This document shows, piece after piece, positions 20,074 to 28,223 of a DNA stretch of 64,000 bases. The DNA lies in assembly GCF_006715765.1 (NCBI RefSeq), contig NZ_VFNV01000001.1, positions 744,001 through 808,000 on the forward strand, read 5' to 3'. The notes under the pieces were generated by a model. That model made no database searches and had not been told where the DNA came from. It saw only the letters and a program-made list of their open reading frames with translations. This DNA comes from Rarobacter incanus. GTDB lineage: Bacteria; Actinomycetota; Actinomycetes; Actinomycetales; Cellulomonadaceae. Position 1 is the first letter of the stretch. Each line of letters opens with the position of its first letter. The translations under genes were made by a program, and so were the position numbers.

Positions 20074-21564
20074 TCATCCTCGCTTCACCGTCACTCGGGG
20101 TAGCCGTGCCCTCTTCGTTCCGTCCGGCCTGTTCGGGTCCCGGTATTCGAGCACCGAACGCTCGGATTCGTCCATTTCCACGCTGACCTCGTCATCCGTG
20201 ATGGCCAGGTAGCCCACGATCTCCGCCGCCCCCTGCTCAATCGGGTAGAGCGAGACCACGTCAGTTAGATCCGCCTCGGTGCGCGGAGATAGCAGTCCGC
20301 GAATGTTCGCGACTAGCCGTGCCTGATCGATGTAGGTCTGAGTGAAGAGCGCGTCGGCGTCGGCGGCCTGTTTCGCACCCTCGACGTGACTGTCCACGGT
20401 GACAGGCGCGGGAACCTTGTAAAGAGGGCGTTCGAATGGCAATGCGATTTCTATTCCCGGCAGATCGATTTCTATCCCGGCCGCGGGTGGGTCCTCGCGC
20501 GCGGCCAAGGCGAGCGATTCGATTTCTCGCACCAAGTCCAGCACCCGGCGGTTTTCCAGCCACACCTGGTCATCGAGGAATCGTCGCAGTTGATCGGATA
20601 TCTGTCTGACAGTGCGCTGGGTGCGCTCGGCCGCTTCGGACCAGTCGTGGTGGATCGTCTGGATACGCGGTTCCACGACGATGCTGTCAAGAGTGGACAC
20701 CTTGGCCAAGAGATCGGCTAGTTCCTCCTGGCGGGCGTGCGAGAGCAGGAAATCGTAGAAGGCTTGGAAGCTACGTCCCTGGTCAGAACCGGCGATTTGG
20801 GACCGTGTCCCGATGAGGTCGCCCAGCAGTTCGCCCTTAGCTCCGTCCCAGGCGGCAATCTTTTCCCGCGCACTGCGATCAAGCTGACGGAAATTCGCTT
20901 CCACCTCGCGGAAGTCTGCGAGTAGGTCGCGGGCAGTGGTGGACAGTTGTTGGTAGCGATCACGGATTCCGGTTTCATCCAAGATAGCGACGTCGCCTGC
21001 CTCAACCGAGGCGATCTCGGCGTCAATTTCGGCCCGCCGACGGTGCAGTTCGGCAAGTCGCGTCTGCGGGTCGGTTTCGGTCCCGTGTGCGATCTGGCGG
21101 AGCAATTCCACCACGGTGTGCAAGCGTGACTCAGTTCCAACGAAGGGTCGTGTCAACAGGGAATTGACCCACTGGTAGGCCTTCTCGAAGGCCGGGGTGA
21201 CTTCGAAGTGGACCTCCTCGAGTTGCTGCGGATAGAACCGCCGCAGCATTCCCGCGGCTGCCCAGTCGTCCAGGTACGATGTGGCTTCCTTGGGGTAGCG
21301 CAGCGGCGCGCGGTCCGCGGCAGCCTCCCCGGTTCGGCCAAGGTCCACTCGCGTGTTCAGGTCGTAAAGATGATCGTCGAGGGCGGCAGCTATCTGGCTA
21401 ACGGGCGCCGCCCCGCGGTTGTCATCGACGAAGAAGGAACCGAGGAACGACAGGATGAGGAGTGCGTTATCCGCACGCAGCACGCGCCAGGCAGCGCTGT
21501 GCTCACGCAGTCTCTCCAGTGAATCGTGGTCCATGACCATGAGTCTATGGGCGTCCACCGACAT
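20074..21564 (-). CDS. jetA: Wadjet system subunit JetA (DUF3375, MukF-like kleisin)
   Basis: A 496-residue DUF3375 protein, the kleisin that closes the JetC dimer. The N-terminal winged-helix domain includes SAAWRVLRADNALLILSFLG and EATSYLDDWAAAGMLRRFYP. A long helical middle (about 175-300) and the C-terminal winged-helix region YPIEQGAAEIVGYLAITDD and VLEYRDPNRPDG follow. ATG 21564 has the upstream ribosome site GAGGTAAGG. As first gene of jetA-B-C-D it sets the type I Wadjet order. The operon promoter is probably within or upstream of the preceding antitoxin remnant. Confidence 0.93.
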   Translation of the reverse strand: MSVDAHRLMVMDHDSLERLREHSAAWRVLRADNALLILSFLGSFFVDDNRGAAPVSQIAAALDDHLYDLNTRVDLGRTGEAAADRAPLRYPKEATSYLDDWAAAGMLRRFYPQQLEEVHFEVTPAFEKAYQWVNSLLTRPFVGTESRLHTVVELLRQIAHGTETDPQTRLAELHRRRAEIDAEIASVEAGDVAILDETGIRDRYQQLSTTARDLLADFREVEANFRQLDRSAREKIAAWDGAKGELLGDLIGTRSQIAGSDQGRSFQAFYDFLLSHARQEELADLLAKVSTLDSIVVEPRIQTIHHDWSEAAERTQRTVRQISDQLRRFLDDQVWLENRRVLDLVREIESLALAAREDPPAAGIEIDLPGIEIALPFERPLYKVPAPVTVDSHVEGAKQAADADALFTQTYIDQARLVANIRGLLSPRTEADLTDVVSLYPIEQGAAEIVGYLAITDDEVSVEMDESERSVLEYRDPNRPDGTKRARLPRVTVKRG

Positions 21565-21573
21565 ACCCTTACC

Positions 21574-21888
21574 TCAAGCCCCCCGCGAAGCCCGCACCAA
21601 GGCGAATTGTGCGCCCCGCAGTGCTGCGCTTGCGCCCGCTGGGTCAGCCCGGGAGCCGCCAGCGCGGCATCGAGTTGATCGCCTTTCTTCAAGCGACAGG
21701 CGCAAGAGCAGATCCTCCATGAGAACGGACCGCGCGAGGTCCAGCGCCGCCCCCAGCACGAATGAGGTCACGTCTTGGGACTGTGCGCAAGCCGCTTCGC
21801 GGAGGGTGTCAAGCGCCTCTGGAGTAATACGCATGTTGAGCCGCGCGGGACGATCGGTCGCGGCACTCGAAGATGTCGGTGTAGTCAC
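21574..21888 (-). pseudogene. DUF1778 (TacA-like) antitoxin, frameshifted and without toxin
   Basis: The first 60 residues match DUF1778 ribbon-helix-helix antitoxins: RLNMRITPEALDTLREAA and QDVTSFVLGAALDLARSVL. After LLLRLSLEE (about 21690) the family pattern moves to another frame (KKGDQLDAALAAPGL), so a one-base shift has broken the toxin-binding tail. DUF1778 proteins normally pair with a GNAT acetyltransferase toxin that would follow on the same strand; instead jetA follows. The gene may now serve only as DNA upstream of the Wadjet operon, or the intact N-terminal DNA-binding part might still act as a regulator. Confidence 0.6.
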
Positions 21889-22365
21889 AGTGTTTCTCTA
21901 ATCTGCGCCTCGCGATTTTGGTCTCTGATGTCTTGAGCCAGTCGTCAAGGACGAGTTCTCCCGAGTGACATTCGCTGTGCTTGACTATTGATTTCTCAAA
22001 CGAACGGATAACGATCATCGATCGCCTTCACTCGTCGAGCATCACGAATGCTGAGGGCCCTCCGATGCGCTCCGCGCGCACCCCGCCTAGGACAAGGTTG
22101 CCTGCCGGATCCGCAGGGTTTCCGCTCTGCCTCCAAAGTGGCCGCGCGCATCAGCTACCCGAGCTTTCACCTTCGATCCCGTGAAACGACCCACCCGCGC
22201 TCGGAATGTAGGCGCCCATGCTGCGACGGGGCACTCGTCCATATGCGATGTTTGCTGCGCGCCCCCGCACCTGAATGTCAGAGGGTCGCGGGAGCATGAG
22301 TGCGTTGGGCGGCTATTTGGAGGACAGTTGTTCCTCCGGCCGCGGGCACCCGAAAGGAACTGACC
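21889..22365. other. Divergent intergenic region between antitoxin/Wadjet and the ArdC-like gene
   Basis: About 475 bp without a supported gene. It must hold the promoters for the leftward antitoxin/jet transcript and the rightward ArdC-like gene. The segment 21940-22030 is AT-richer than its surroundings (for example TTGATTTCTCAAACGAACGG), a likely promoter area. I see no clear palindrome of operator size. Confidence 0.35.
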
Positions 22366-23370
22366 ATGGGCTATGAGCATCAGGGCAGGCTCGACTTCGA
22401 TGCGACACCTCTGGAAGATCCGAGCCAGATCACAGCGGGCGAACCTGCCGATTTCACCGCGGAAAGCGCGCAGGCTTCCATCGACGCGCTGGTTTCGGGG
22501 ACGAGCACCTTTAGTGACCCAGCCGACTTCCGCGATTTGATCCGATTTGCGGCCCAGTTCCGGGGGTATTCGCCCTTTAACCGCATGCTGATTCAAATCC
22601 AGGACCGCGGCGCGCACTTCGTGGCAACCGACGCGGTGTGGAAACGCCGGTTCAATCGGCGTGTTCGCAGCGACGCGCGAGCAATCGTTTTGTTGCAGCC
22701 CCGCGGCCCCGTGCTCATCGTCTTCGACGTGCGCGGCACCGAACCGATCGATGAGACCACGCCGGCGCTCCCCCCGGAGGTGGTGAATCCCACCAAAGTC
22801 ACCTACTGCATGTCCGAAGGAGAATTATTTGAACGCTGGATGAATACAATCCATAACGCTGCACGCGATGGGATCCGCGTGACCCTCGCCGATCAGGCGA
22901 CCTGCTACTGCGGCAGCGCCAGGTACATCGGTATGAATTGCCCCGAGGTGGTGACCCGTCAGGTGCAGACCCAATCTCCCAAGCTCAGGCGCACAGAGCG
23001 CTTCCAGGTGTACTACGAGGTCACGATCAATAAGAACCTGCCGCTCAAGGACCAGTATTCGACCCTGGTGCACGAGCTGGCGCACATATTCTGCGGGCAT
23101 ACCGGAACGCATAACGCAAAACTGTGGCCAGACCGGAGCGTTATGCCGCACGAGGTAGTGGAAACCGAAGCGGAATCCGTTGCCCACATGCTGCTATTCA
23201 AGATCGACTCGAATGTGCAAATGGGCGATTACCTCCAAGGACACCTCGACAAGGAAGGACGGGTCCCGCCAGGCGTCAGCCTCAACGCGATGATGCGGGC
23301 CGCGGGAGAGATCGAAAGGATGGGCAACGGGCACCTAACCAAGCGCCGCGACCCAAAGGATGGTAAGTGA
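22366..23370 (+). CDS. ArdC/ImmA-like protein: ssDNA-binding-type N-domain plus zinc metallopeptidase-type domain
   Basis: A 334-residue protein. The N-terminal half resembles ArdC-type domains (DLIRFAAQFRGYSPFNRMLI, then FVATDAVWKRRFNRRVRSD). The C-terminal half is a zincin with the HExxH site TLVHELAHIFCGH (about residues 233-245) and a third-ligand region EVVETEAESVAHML (about 262-275), as in ImmA/IrrE and ArdC proteins. ArdC proteins of mobile elements protect incoming DNA from restriction; ImmA proteins cleave repressors. Which applies here is open. ATG 22366 has the ribosome site GAAAGGAA; the in-frame start 66 bases upstream lacks one. It is divergent from Wadjet and probably a mobile-element accessory gene. 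Confidence 0.75.
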   Translation: MGYEHQGRLDFDATPLEDPSQITAGEPADFTAESAQASIDALVSGTSTFSDPADFRDLIRFAAQFRGYSPFNRMLIQIQDRGAHFVATDAVWKRRFNRRVRSDARAIVLLQPRGPVLIVFDVRGTEPIDETTPALPPEVVNPTKVTYCMSEGELFERWMNTIHNAARDGIRVTLADQATCYCGSARYIGMNCPEVVTRQVQTQSPKLRRTERFQVYYEVTINKNLPLKDQYSTLVHELAHIFCGHTGTHNAKLWPDRSVMPHEVVETEAESVAHMLLFKIDSNVQMGDYLQGHLDKEGRVPPGVSLNAMMRAAGEIERMGNGHLTKRRDPKDGK

Positions 23371-23889
23371 CCGCAGTGGCGGGCCGCCCGGTCCCCGACG
23401 GACCGCATCGTGCTGATCTCGATCCGACCGGGCGCAGCCCTTCGACGGGCCCGAGCCCGCGCGGCCGCCCTGTGAGTCCCGCACGCTGACAAAAGCGAAC
23501 GAGTTCACTGAAGCGATCCGAGTATCGCTGGCGAATTCGACGGCTGGCTCGCTCTTTGATTGCCCCTTCGGACGCCCAGCCCAACTTAGCGCCTACAAGC
23601 CTCAGCAACAGCTCGACGCCAAATCCGGGCCCCTCCTGGGCGGCCACCGAGCCCACGCCAGTCGGCCTTACGCCCACAGATTCGCGAATATGAATAGTGC
23701 CGGTCGCGGTTGATCCATTTGAGGCCAAGACCTACCTTTTGCACCACCGAAGGACCGAAATGGATTGAGTTCCTGCTACCGCCACCTACGGGTCTTTCCA
23801 CGGTGTGGCCGACGGGGATCCGAAATCCTGCCAACCCCTCACAATAACCAAGACATCAGCGGGGCGAACGAGCCCCAGATGGTTCGCTT
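23371..23889. other. Stretch without a supported gene
   Basis: About 520 bp. Two overlapping minus-strand frames are open (for example VRPTGVGSVAAQEGPGFGVE, 23282-23728), but neither has a ribosome site or a recognisable domain, so they may be decayed sequence. No RNA gene is seen. Confidence 0.35.
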
Positions 23890-23913
23890 GATCGATCACC
23901 TGAGTGATCGATC
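23890..23913 (-). terminator. Perfect 10-bp inverted repeat at the end of the TIGR02206-like gene
   Basis: GATCGATCAC-CTGA-GTGATCGATC begins at the stop codon of the minus-strand membrane protein gene (stop 23912-23914). The position suits a transcription terminator, but no T-run follows on the minus strand, so it may instead be a weak or factor-dependent terminator or a protein-binding site. Confidence 0.45.
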
Positions 23914-24646
23914 ATCCAGACCGACGTGTATCCCACCGCCGCAGCGCCCAATCGCCCGCAAACCAGGCCAGCAGCCCAACCACCAGAACGGTCAGCGCCG
24001 AAGCCAACGTGGCAATGATCCGCGCAGCCCCGGTGTAGTGCGTCAGAAATGTGAAGATCCCCCCCGGGTTACGAGAAACGAACATGTAGTCGGCTCCCCA
24101 GCGTGCGTTTGCGTACAGCGACGGTGGCACCAGCACCGCGGTCGCCACGATGACCGGTATCAGAGACCCCCACGAAGGGCGCACGCCTTCTCCGGCCCAG
24201 ACCTCCAGCCCCAGCAGCACGAGTTGGATGTGAAACGTCAGTGTGTATAGCGGCGCAGGGTGCGGCAGCGCGTACCCGAACGTGTCGGGTAGCAATAATG
24301 TCACCACGCCCCCCAGGAACGCCCAGTAGAACACGATCTGTCCGATCCACCGGCGCTTCCACAACACCCACGCGAGCCCCGCAAAGATCGACGCGTCACA
24401 GGTATAGAGCGGCAAAAGATCCCCACCATGCGCAAATCCTGTGCGCAGGGCCCAGGCTACCCAGGCGGCGTGCACCACAACCATGGAGGCAACAATCCAC
24501 ACATCCAGCCACACCCGACGGGCCGACGTTCGGAATAGCAGCAGGTTTACGCAGGCGAGCAATGCGATGCCTAGAACGATCAGGTGTTGCGGACCGAACT
24601 GCTGCCATAGCGGGGGCGTGGCATAGGTGATCCCTGCCGGCATCAC
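23912..24646 (-). CDS. TIGR02206/YwaF-like integral membrane protein
   Basis: A 244-residue polytopic membrane protein with about six to seven hydrophobic segments. The family pattern is visible in DLLPLYTCDASIFAGLAWVL, FYWAFLGGVVTLLLPDTFGY and LPHPAPLYTLTFHIQLVLLG (membrane-embedded His). Its function is unknown in this family. The gene starts eight bases after the stop of the upstream secreted Ig-like protein, so the two are probably co-transcribed. Confidence 0.75.
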   Translation of the reverse strand: MMPAGITYATPPLWQQFGPQHLIVLGIALLACVNLLLFRTSARRVWLDVWIVASMVVVHAAWVAWALRTGFAHGGDLLPLYTCDASIFAGLAWVLWKRRWIGQIVFYWAFLGGVVTLLLPDTFGYALPHPAPLYTLTFHIQLVLLGLEVWAGEGVRPSWGSLIPVIVATAVLVPPSLYANARWGADYMFVSRNPGGIFTFLTHYTGAARIIATLASALTVLVVGLLAWFAGDWALRRWDTRRSG

Positions 24647-24654
24647 CGTCGTGA

Positions 24655-25761
24655 TCAGCGTTTCTTGACCTTTACCTTGACGACGGCACGCTTTGCTCCG
24701 TCACGCGTGGTAGCCGTGATGGTCGCTTTACCGACGCGCTTCGCGGTGATCTTGCCGCCCTTGGATACCTTTGCGACGCGCGTATTCGACGACGTCCACG
24801 TCACCTTCTTGTCACTCGCATTGGAGGGCGTCACCTTCGCCTTGATTTTGATGGTCCGCTTATTCTTTTTTAGTCGCAGCGTGACCTTTTTCTTCGACAG
24901 TTTGACCTTCTTGACTGCGACGTACGGCTGCTTCTTGGCAATCTTGATCGAAAACTTGCCCGTCGTCTTCCCGGCTACCATAACTTGGAACAGGCCATCG
25001 AACGGAATCTTGTAATCCGCTATCTGAGCTGTGCCGTTCCAATCGGATTTGTACGTCAGCTGATTTCGGAATGAGTCATATAGGGTGACGGTGGCTTCGG
25101 TGTCAGTAACTTTTTTGAAAGTGATCGTAACCGTGTCGCCCTTGCGAGCGTTGAACGCGACACCATCGGAGTAGTTGGTGTACTTACCCGAGATCCGCCG
25201 AGTGCTCTTGTCGGTGAATTCGCCTTTCGTCGTCGAGCCAAGTGAGACAATCTTCAAAGTGTTCGGGATCGTGAAGGCGTACAGGCCGTAGACTAGTTGG
25301 TAATTGCTGCCCACGACGAGAGTGTACCTGCCAGAGCGTAGGACCGGGGTGACGCCAAGCCCGACGGTGTCGTCGTTCTCGACGGAGAAGTTGGCCCAGT
25401 CGGAGGAATTGGCACTGCTCGAAACAACATCCGTTTCGGTTTTGAATGAGTCATAGAGCTTCAGCGTGAGACTGTTGGTCGGGTTGATCGTCTGGAACTG
25501 CACTACGGAGCCAGCAGAGAGCGTCACATTGTAGCTTGCGCAGTAGTCAGCGAAGTCACACGACGGCAGCGCCTTGGTTATGGAGGCTTGCGGCACGTCC
25601 AGTAGCTTCGTCACACCGGCAATTGCGCTGTCGGCGGCCTGCGGCGGAGCGGCAAGGAGCGCCCCGACTGCCAGGACTGTCACCGCAAGGCTCGCGGTCA
25701 TGAATGTCCACCGGCGACGCAGGCGAGCGGACGGCTCGGCGGTCGGGACGACTTCAGACAT
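24655..25761 (-). CDS. Secreted BIG2 (bacterial Ig-like) domain protein with basic C-terminal tail
   Basis: A 368-residue exported protein. The signal sequence (RRRWTFMTASLAVTVLAVGA, ending APPQAAD) is followed by two related beta-sandwich units with the pattern VxxYDSF (TLKLYDSFKTETDV; TVTLYDSFRNQL), resembling pre-peptidase C-terminal or bacterial surface domains. Residues from about 290 form a BIG2 module (VTWTSSNTRVAKVSKGGKI, then VGKATITATTRDG). The protein ends in a strongly basic KVKVKKR with no LPXTG signal. ATG 25761 is chosen because GAGG stands six bases before it. A likely surface or matrix-binding protein; the ligand is unknown. Confidence 0.75.
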   Translation of the reverse strand: MSEVVPTAEPSARLRRRWTFMTASLAVTVLAVGALLAAPPQAADSAIAGVTKLLDVPQASITKALPSCDFADYCASYNVTLSAGSVVQFQTINPTNSLTLKLYDSFKTETDVVSSSANSSDWANFSVENDDTVGLGVTPVLRSGRYTLVVGSNYQLVYGLYAFTIPNTLKIVSLGSTTKGEFTDKSTRRISGKYTNYSDGVAFNARKGDTVTITFKKVTDTEATVTLYDSFRNQLTYKSDWNGTAQIADYKIPFDGLFQVMVAGKTTGKFSIKIAKKQPYVAVKKVKLSKKKVTLRLKKNKRTIKIKAKVTPSNASDKKVTWTSSNTRVAKVSKGGKITAKRVGKATITATTRDGAKRAVVKVKVKKR

Positions 25762-25791
25762 AACAATCCTCACAGTGCAGACAACATTTAC

Positions 25792-25809
25792 CCTTGAATA
25801 TACTCAAGG
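25792..25809. promoter_or_regulatory. Palindrome upstream of the BIG2 protein gene
   Basis: CCTTGA-ATATAC-TCAAGG, with 6-bp perfect arms around an AT core, stands 31 bases upstream of the ATG at 25761. The location overlaps where the core promoter should be, so it may be an operator. No regulator can be named. Confidence 0.4.
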
Positions 25810-25849
25810 CACTTTGTTCTGTCCAAGGGCGCGGGACAAAGCACTGGGG

Positions 25850-26300
25850 AGTGAGCTTGCGCAGCAATTGTCGCGCTCTGACTTCGTTTGGTCTTCGCGT
25901 TCCCTAAGTTTGCTCGCCAGTTCCTTGCGGAGCGTTTCTAGCTGGCGCTCTGCGTCGGCGGGCTTTCTCCGATTGTCAGCAAGTCGGGCACATCAGCGCT
26001 ACCCGCGGTGAAGTTGCGGCTACGTGCAACATAATGCTCGCTAAAGACGTGGATTCGATCAACCAAATCGTCGTCGTTGCCTCCCATCGTTTGCACTACG
26101 TCGTCGTCAATTGACAAAGAGAAACGTCGAAATCCTACGGCGTCTACCGCATTTCGTAGTCCGTCAAAGGCCCCGGCCAGCGAGGTCTTGCCTGTACCGT
26201 TCGGTCCATAGATGACGTTGATACGTGCGAGGTCGGGCAGCTTCGTGTCCCACTGGTAATTCTCGAAGAATCCACAGTTCTTCATCCACTCGATTCGCTG
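25850..26300 (-). pseudogene. RloC-like AAA ATPase/anticodon nuclease, N-terminal remnant
   Basis: The frame reads KNCGFFENYQW, LPDLARINVIYGPNGTGKTS (Walker A GPNGTGKT) and DLVDRIHVFSEHYVARSRNF, then DVPDLLTIGE. This is the start of RloC-type SMC-like ATPases, whose C-terminal HEPN nuclease cuts tRNA anticodons during phage infection. Near 25970 a one-base shift is needed to continue the charged coiled coil (PADAERQLETLRKEL and ASKLREREDQTKSERD). The rest, including the second half of the ATPase and the nuclease, is gone. RloC is characteristically found within type I restriction loci, and the hsdR tail directly upstream fits that. Confidence 0.7.
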
Positions 26301-26305
26301 CTGCG

Positions 26306-26864
26306 TCAGTCTCCGCCCCCGGCACCCAGCCCGAAGAACCGTTCGAAGAACGCGCCGAGCCTGTGGATCATGCGTTGTTTCTTCTCGCCGTGGCCGCCGC
26401 CTGCGGCGAACCGCGACACCGGCGGCAGTATCTTCGTGATCGTGGTGCCGCTGGTGCGCAGTTGTCCGTCTCGGAACGCGGTCTCGACGAATACGCGGGT
26501 CGCTTCGGGGCGCAGGCTCTCATCGGTGATGATCGTGTCTAGTTCGGCCTCACACTTGGCGGTGATGAACGCGTTCCATTCCTGATCGATCTCACCGTCC
26601 ACCGAGAGTGAGTCGACGAAATCCTCGATGAGGTCCTTCTTGTTGCGCAGGGTCGGGCTGGCGTCCACGGCGCGGGTGATCTCGGCGCGGATCTCTTTAT
26701 CGTCTCCGTCCCCGCGCTGGGCGCGGTACTTGGCCACGAGCATGAGGATGTAGTCGACGTTGATCTCGACCTGCTTGATCAACTCGATCTCGAAGACGAC
26801 GTCGTCGTCGATCTGTTCCTTGTCGGCGTCCTTGTCCTTGCGGAATTCCGCGTACAGGTCGAGG
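26306..26864 (-). pseudogene. hsdR: Type I restriction endonuclease subunit HsdR, C-terminal remnant
   Basis: About 185 residues of the C-terminal helical domain of a type I restriction R subunit: VVFEIELIKQVEINVDYILM and LVAKYRAQRGDGDDKEIRAE, then KKDLIEDFVDSLSVDGEIDQ and FGLGAGGGD before the stop at 26306. The motor and nuclease domains are absent; the frame is cut at 26864 exactly where IS3 copy 2 begins. The other side of that IS (28205 on) is not hsdR, so the element, or a deletion anchored in it, removed the rest of the hsd operon. Confidence 0.85.
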
Positions 26865-26895
26865 TGAAGCGCCCTGGGTTTAATGGAGGCTCAGT

Positions 26896-27783
26896 TCATT
26901 TGATTTCAACCAGTTCTTTGGCGCTGGCAACACCAGCATAGAACGTGGCCTCGAACTCTGCAGGCGTCACGTCGCCGAGGTATCCATGGAGGCGCTGAGT
27001 GTTGTGCCAGTACACCCAGCCCAGCGTCGCGAGTTCGAGATCATCAATCGTTTTCCACGGCCCAGACTTCGCTGGCCCGCGCACCACCTCAGCCTTGTAA
27101 TACCCGGTCACCGTCTCAGCGAGAGCGTTGTCGTAGCTGTCGCCGACAGTCCCGATCGAGGGCGTCGCCCCGATCTCTGCGATGCGTTCCCCGTAACGAA
27201 TAGACGTGAATTGGCTCCCCGCATCGCTATGGCAGCGCAGCTCCGGGAGATGCTTCCCGCGTGACCAGCGCGCCATCTCGATCGCATCCAGCACCGTCTC
27301 GGTCTTCATATTCGACGCGCACCGCCACCCTACGATCGCGCGACTATACGCGTCGATGATGAAGCACATGTAGGCGACGCCCTGCCACGTCGGCACGAAC
27401 GTCAGGTCGGTCACCCACAATTGGTTCAGCGCATCGGCCTTGAAGACCCGGTTCACGAGATCAGGATGCCTCGGCATCCTAGGGTCAGGCTTCGTAGTCT
27501 TCACCCGCTTCTCACGGCGTGCTCCCTCGATCTTGAGCACTTTCATCAGCCTGGCAACCTGATCACGACCGATATTGATGCCTGACCGCTGCGCTGCTTT
27601 CCAGAGCTTGCGCACTCCATAAACCGAGTAGTTCGATTCCCAGATCTTGAGCAGCATGGGCGCGACCTCTGCATCTCTGATTTGACGAGCAGAGGCTGGT
27701 CTGCTGTTCGCGGCATAGTACGTGGACGGGGCCACCTGCAGAACCTTGCAGATGCGCTCGACCCCGAGCCTTCGGCCGGCCAC
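26896..27783 (-). CDS. IS3-family transposase OrfB (DDE integrase core), copy 2
   Basis: The same protein as the copy 1 OrfB with few substitutions, including WVTDLTFVPTW, LRCHSDAGSQFTS and NALAETVTGYYKAEV for the three acidic residues. Homology extends upstream of 27783 (TFINQNKDDIV) but without a start codon in that frame, so the protein would normally be made by frameshifting from orfA; GTG 27783 is only a nominal start. The orfA here is broken at a different place from copy 1. Confidence 0.9.
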   Translation of the reverse strand: MAGRRLGVERICKVLQVAPSTYYAANSRPASARQIRDAEVAPMLLKIWESNYSVYGVRKLWKAAQRSGINIGRDQVARLMKVLKIEGARREKRVKTTKPDPRMPRHPDLVNRVFKADALNQLWVTDLTFVPTWQGVAYMCFIIDAYSRAIVGWRCASNMKTETVLDAIEMARWSRGKHLPELRCHSDAGSQFTSIRYGERIAEIGATPSIGTVGDSYDNALAETVTGYYKAEVVRGPAKSGPWKTIDDLELATLGWVYWHNTQRLHGYLGDVTPAEFEATFYAGVASAKELVEIK

Positions 27784-27815
27784 GATATCGTCTTTGTTCT
27801 GGTTGATGAATGTGA

Positions 27816-28186
27816 CTACATCTTGTGTTGGCGGTCGAGCTCCACCCCGAAGAAAGACGCCGCACGCTTGAGGATTTCATTCGCGCGTTTGAGTTCACGC
27901 ACCTCTTGCTCGAGTTCTCGCATGCGAGCTTGCTCGTTGGTCGTAACTCCGGCTTTTACACCGTCATCGATGTCGGCCTGGCGCACCCAGGAGCGCACAG
28001 ACTCAACGCCGTAGCCGAGCTGCTCGGCCACACGCGTGACGTCGTTCCTTGGCTGGTGCCAAGCTCGGCCCGGAGCGTACGCACCATCCTGACCGCTGCA
28101 GCTTTCTCTCCAGCGGAGTAGCGGCGTCCCTTGTTCTTGTGTTGGGGCATGAGTCCATTCTCGTTCCATAACTCTGGAGTCTCCAA
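27816..28186 (-). pseudogene. IS3-family OrfA, copy 2, frameshifted
   Basis: The N-terminal part (YSAGEKAAAVRMVRTLRAEL, then GTSQGTT) is in one frame and RVAEQLGYGVESVRSWVRQA plus DIDDGVKAGVTTNEQARMRE in another, ending at 27816. Compared with copy 1 there are two extra bases (GA in CGCGTGACGTCG near 28035). The lesion differs from the one-base insertion of copy 1, so the two orfA genes decayed independently. Confidence 0.85.
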
Positions 28187-28223
28187 CAAACCCAGGGCGC
28201 TTCAGCCCTACGGCTTGCGTACG

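Larger units (their letters stand above)
26865..28204 (-). mobile_element. IS3-family insertion sequence, copy 2
   Basis: A 1340-bp element, same family and orientation as copy 1 (11054-12392) and closely similar along its length. The ends are TGAAGCGCCCTGGGTTT at 26865 and its complement ending at 28204; the left inner repeat is degenerate (TTTAATGGAGGCTC instead of TTTGTTGGAGACTC). There is no obvious target duplication (AGG before, GCC after). It truncates hsdR and abuts the abi gene. Confidence 0.9.

Noticed and set aside
23282-23834. A minus-strand gene downstream of the ArdC-like gene
   Set aside because: Two competing frames are open, neither with a ribosome site or recognisable domain.
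12393-28204. Target-site duplications proving a composite IS3 transposon
   Set aside because: The bases outside the two copies (TAG before copy 1, GCC after copy 2) do not match, so no transposition event can be proven.
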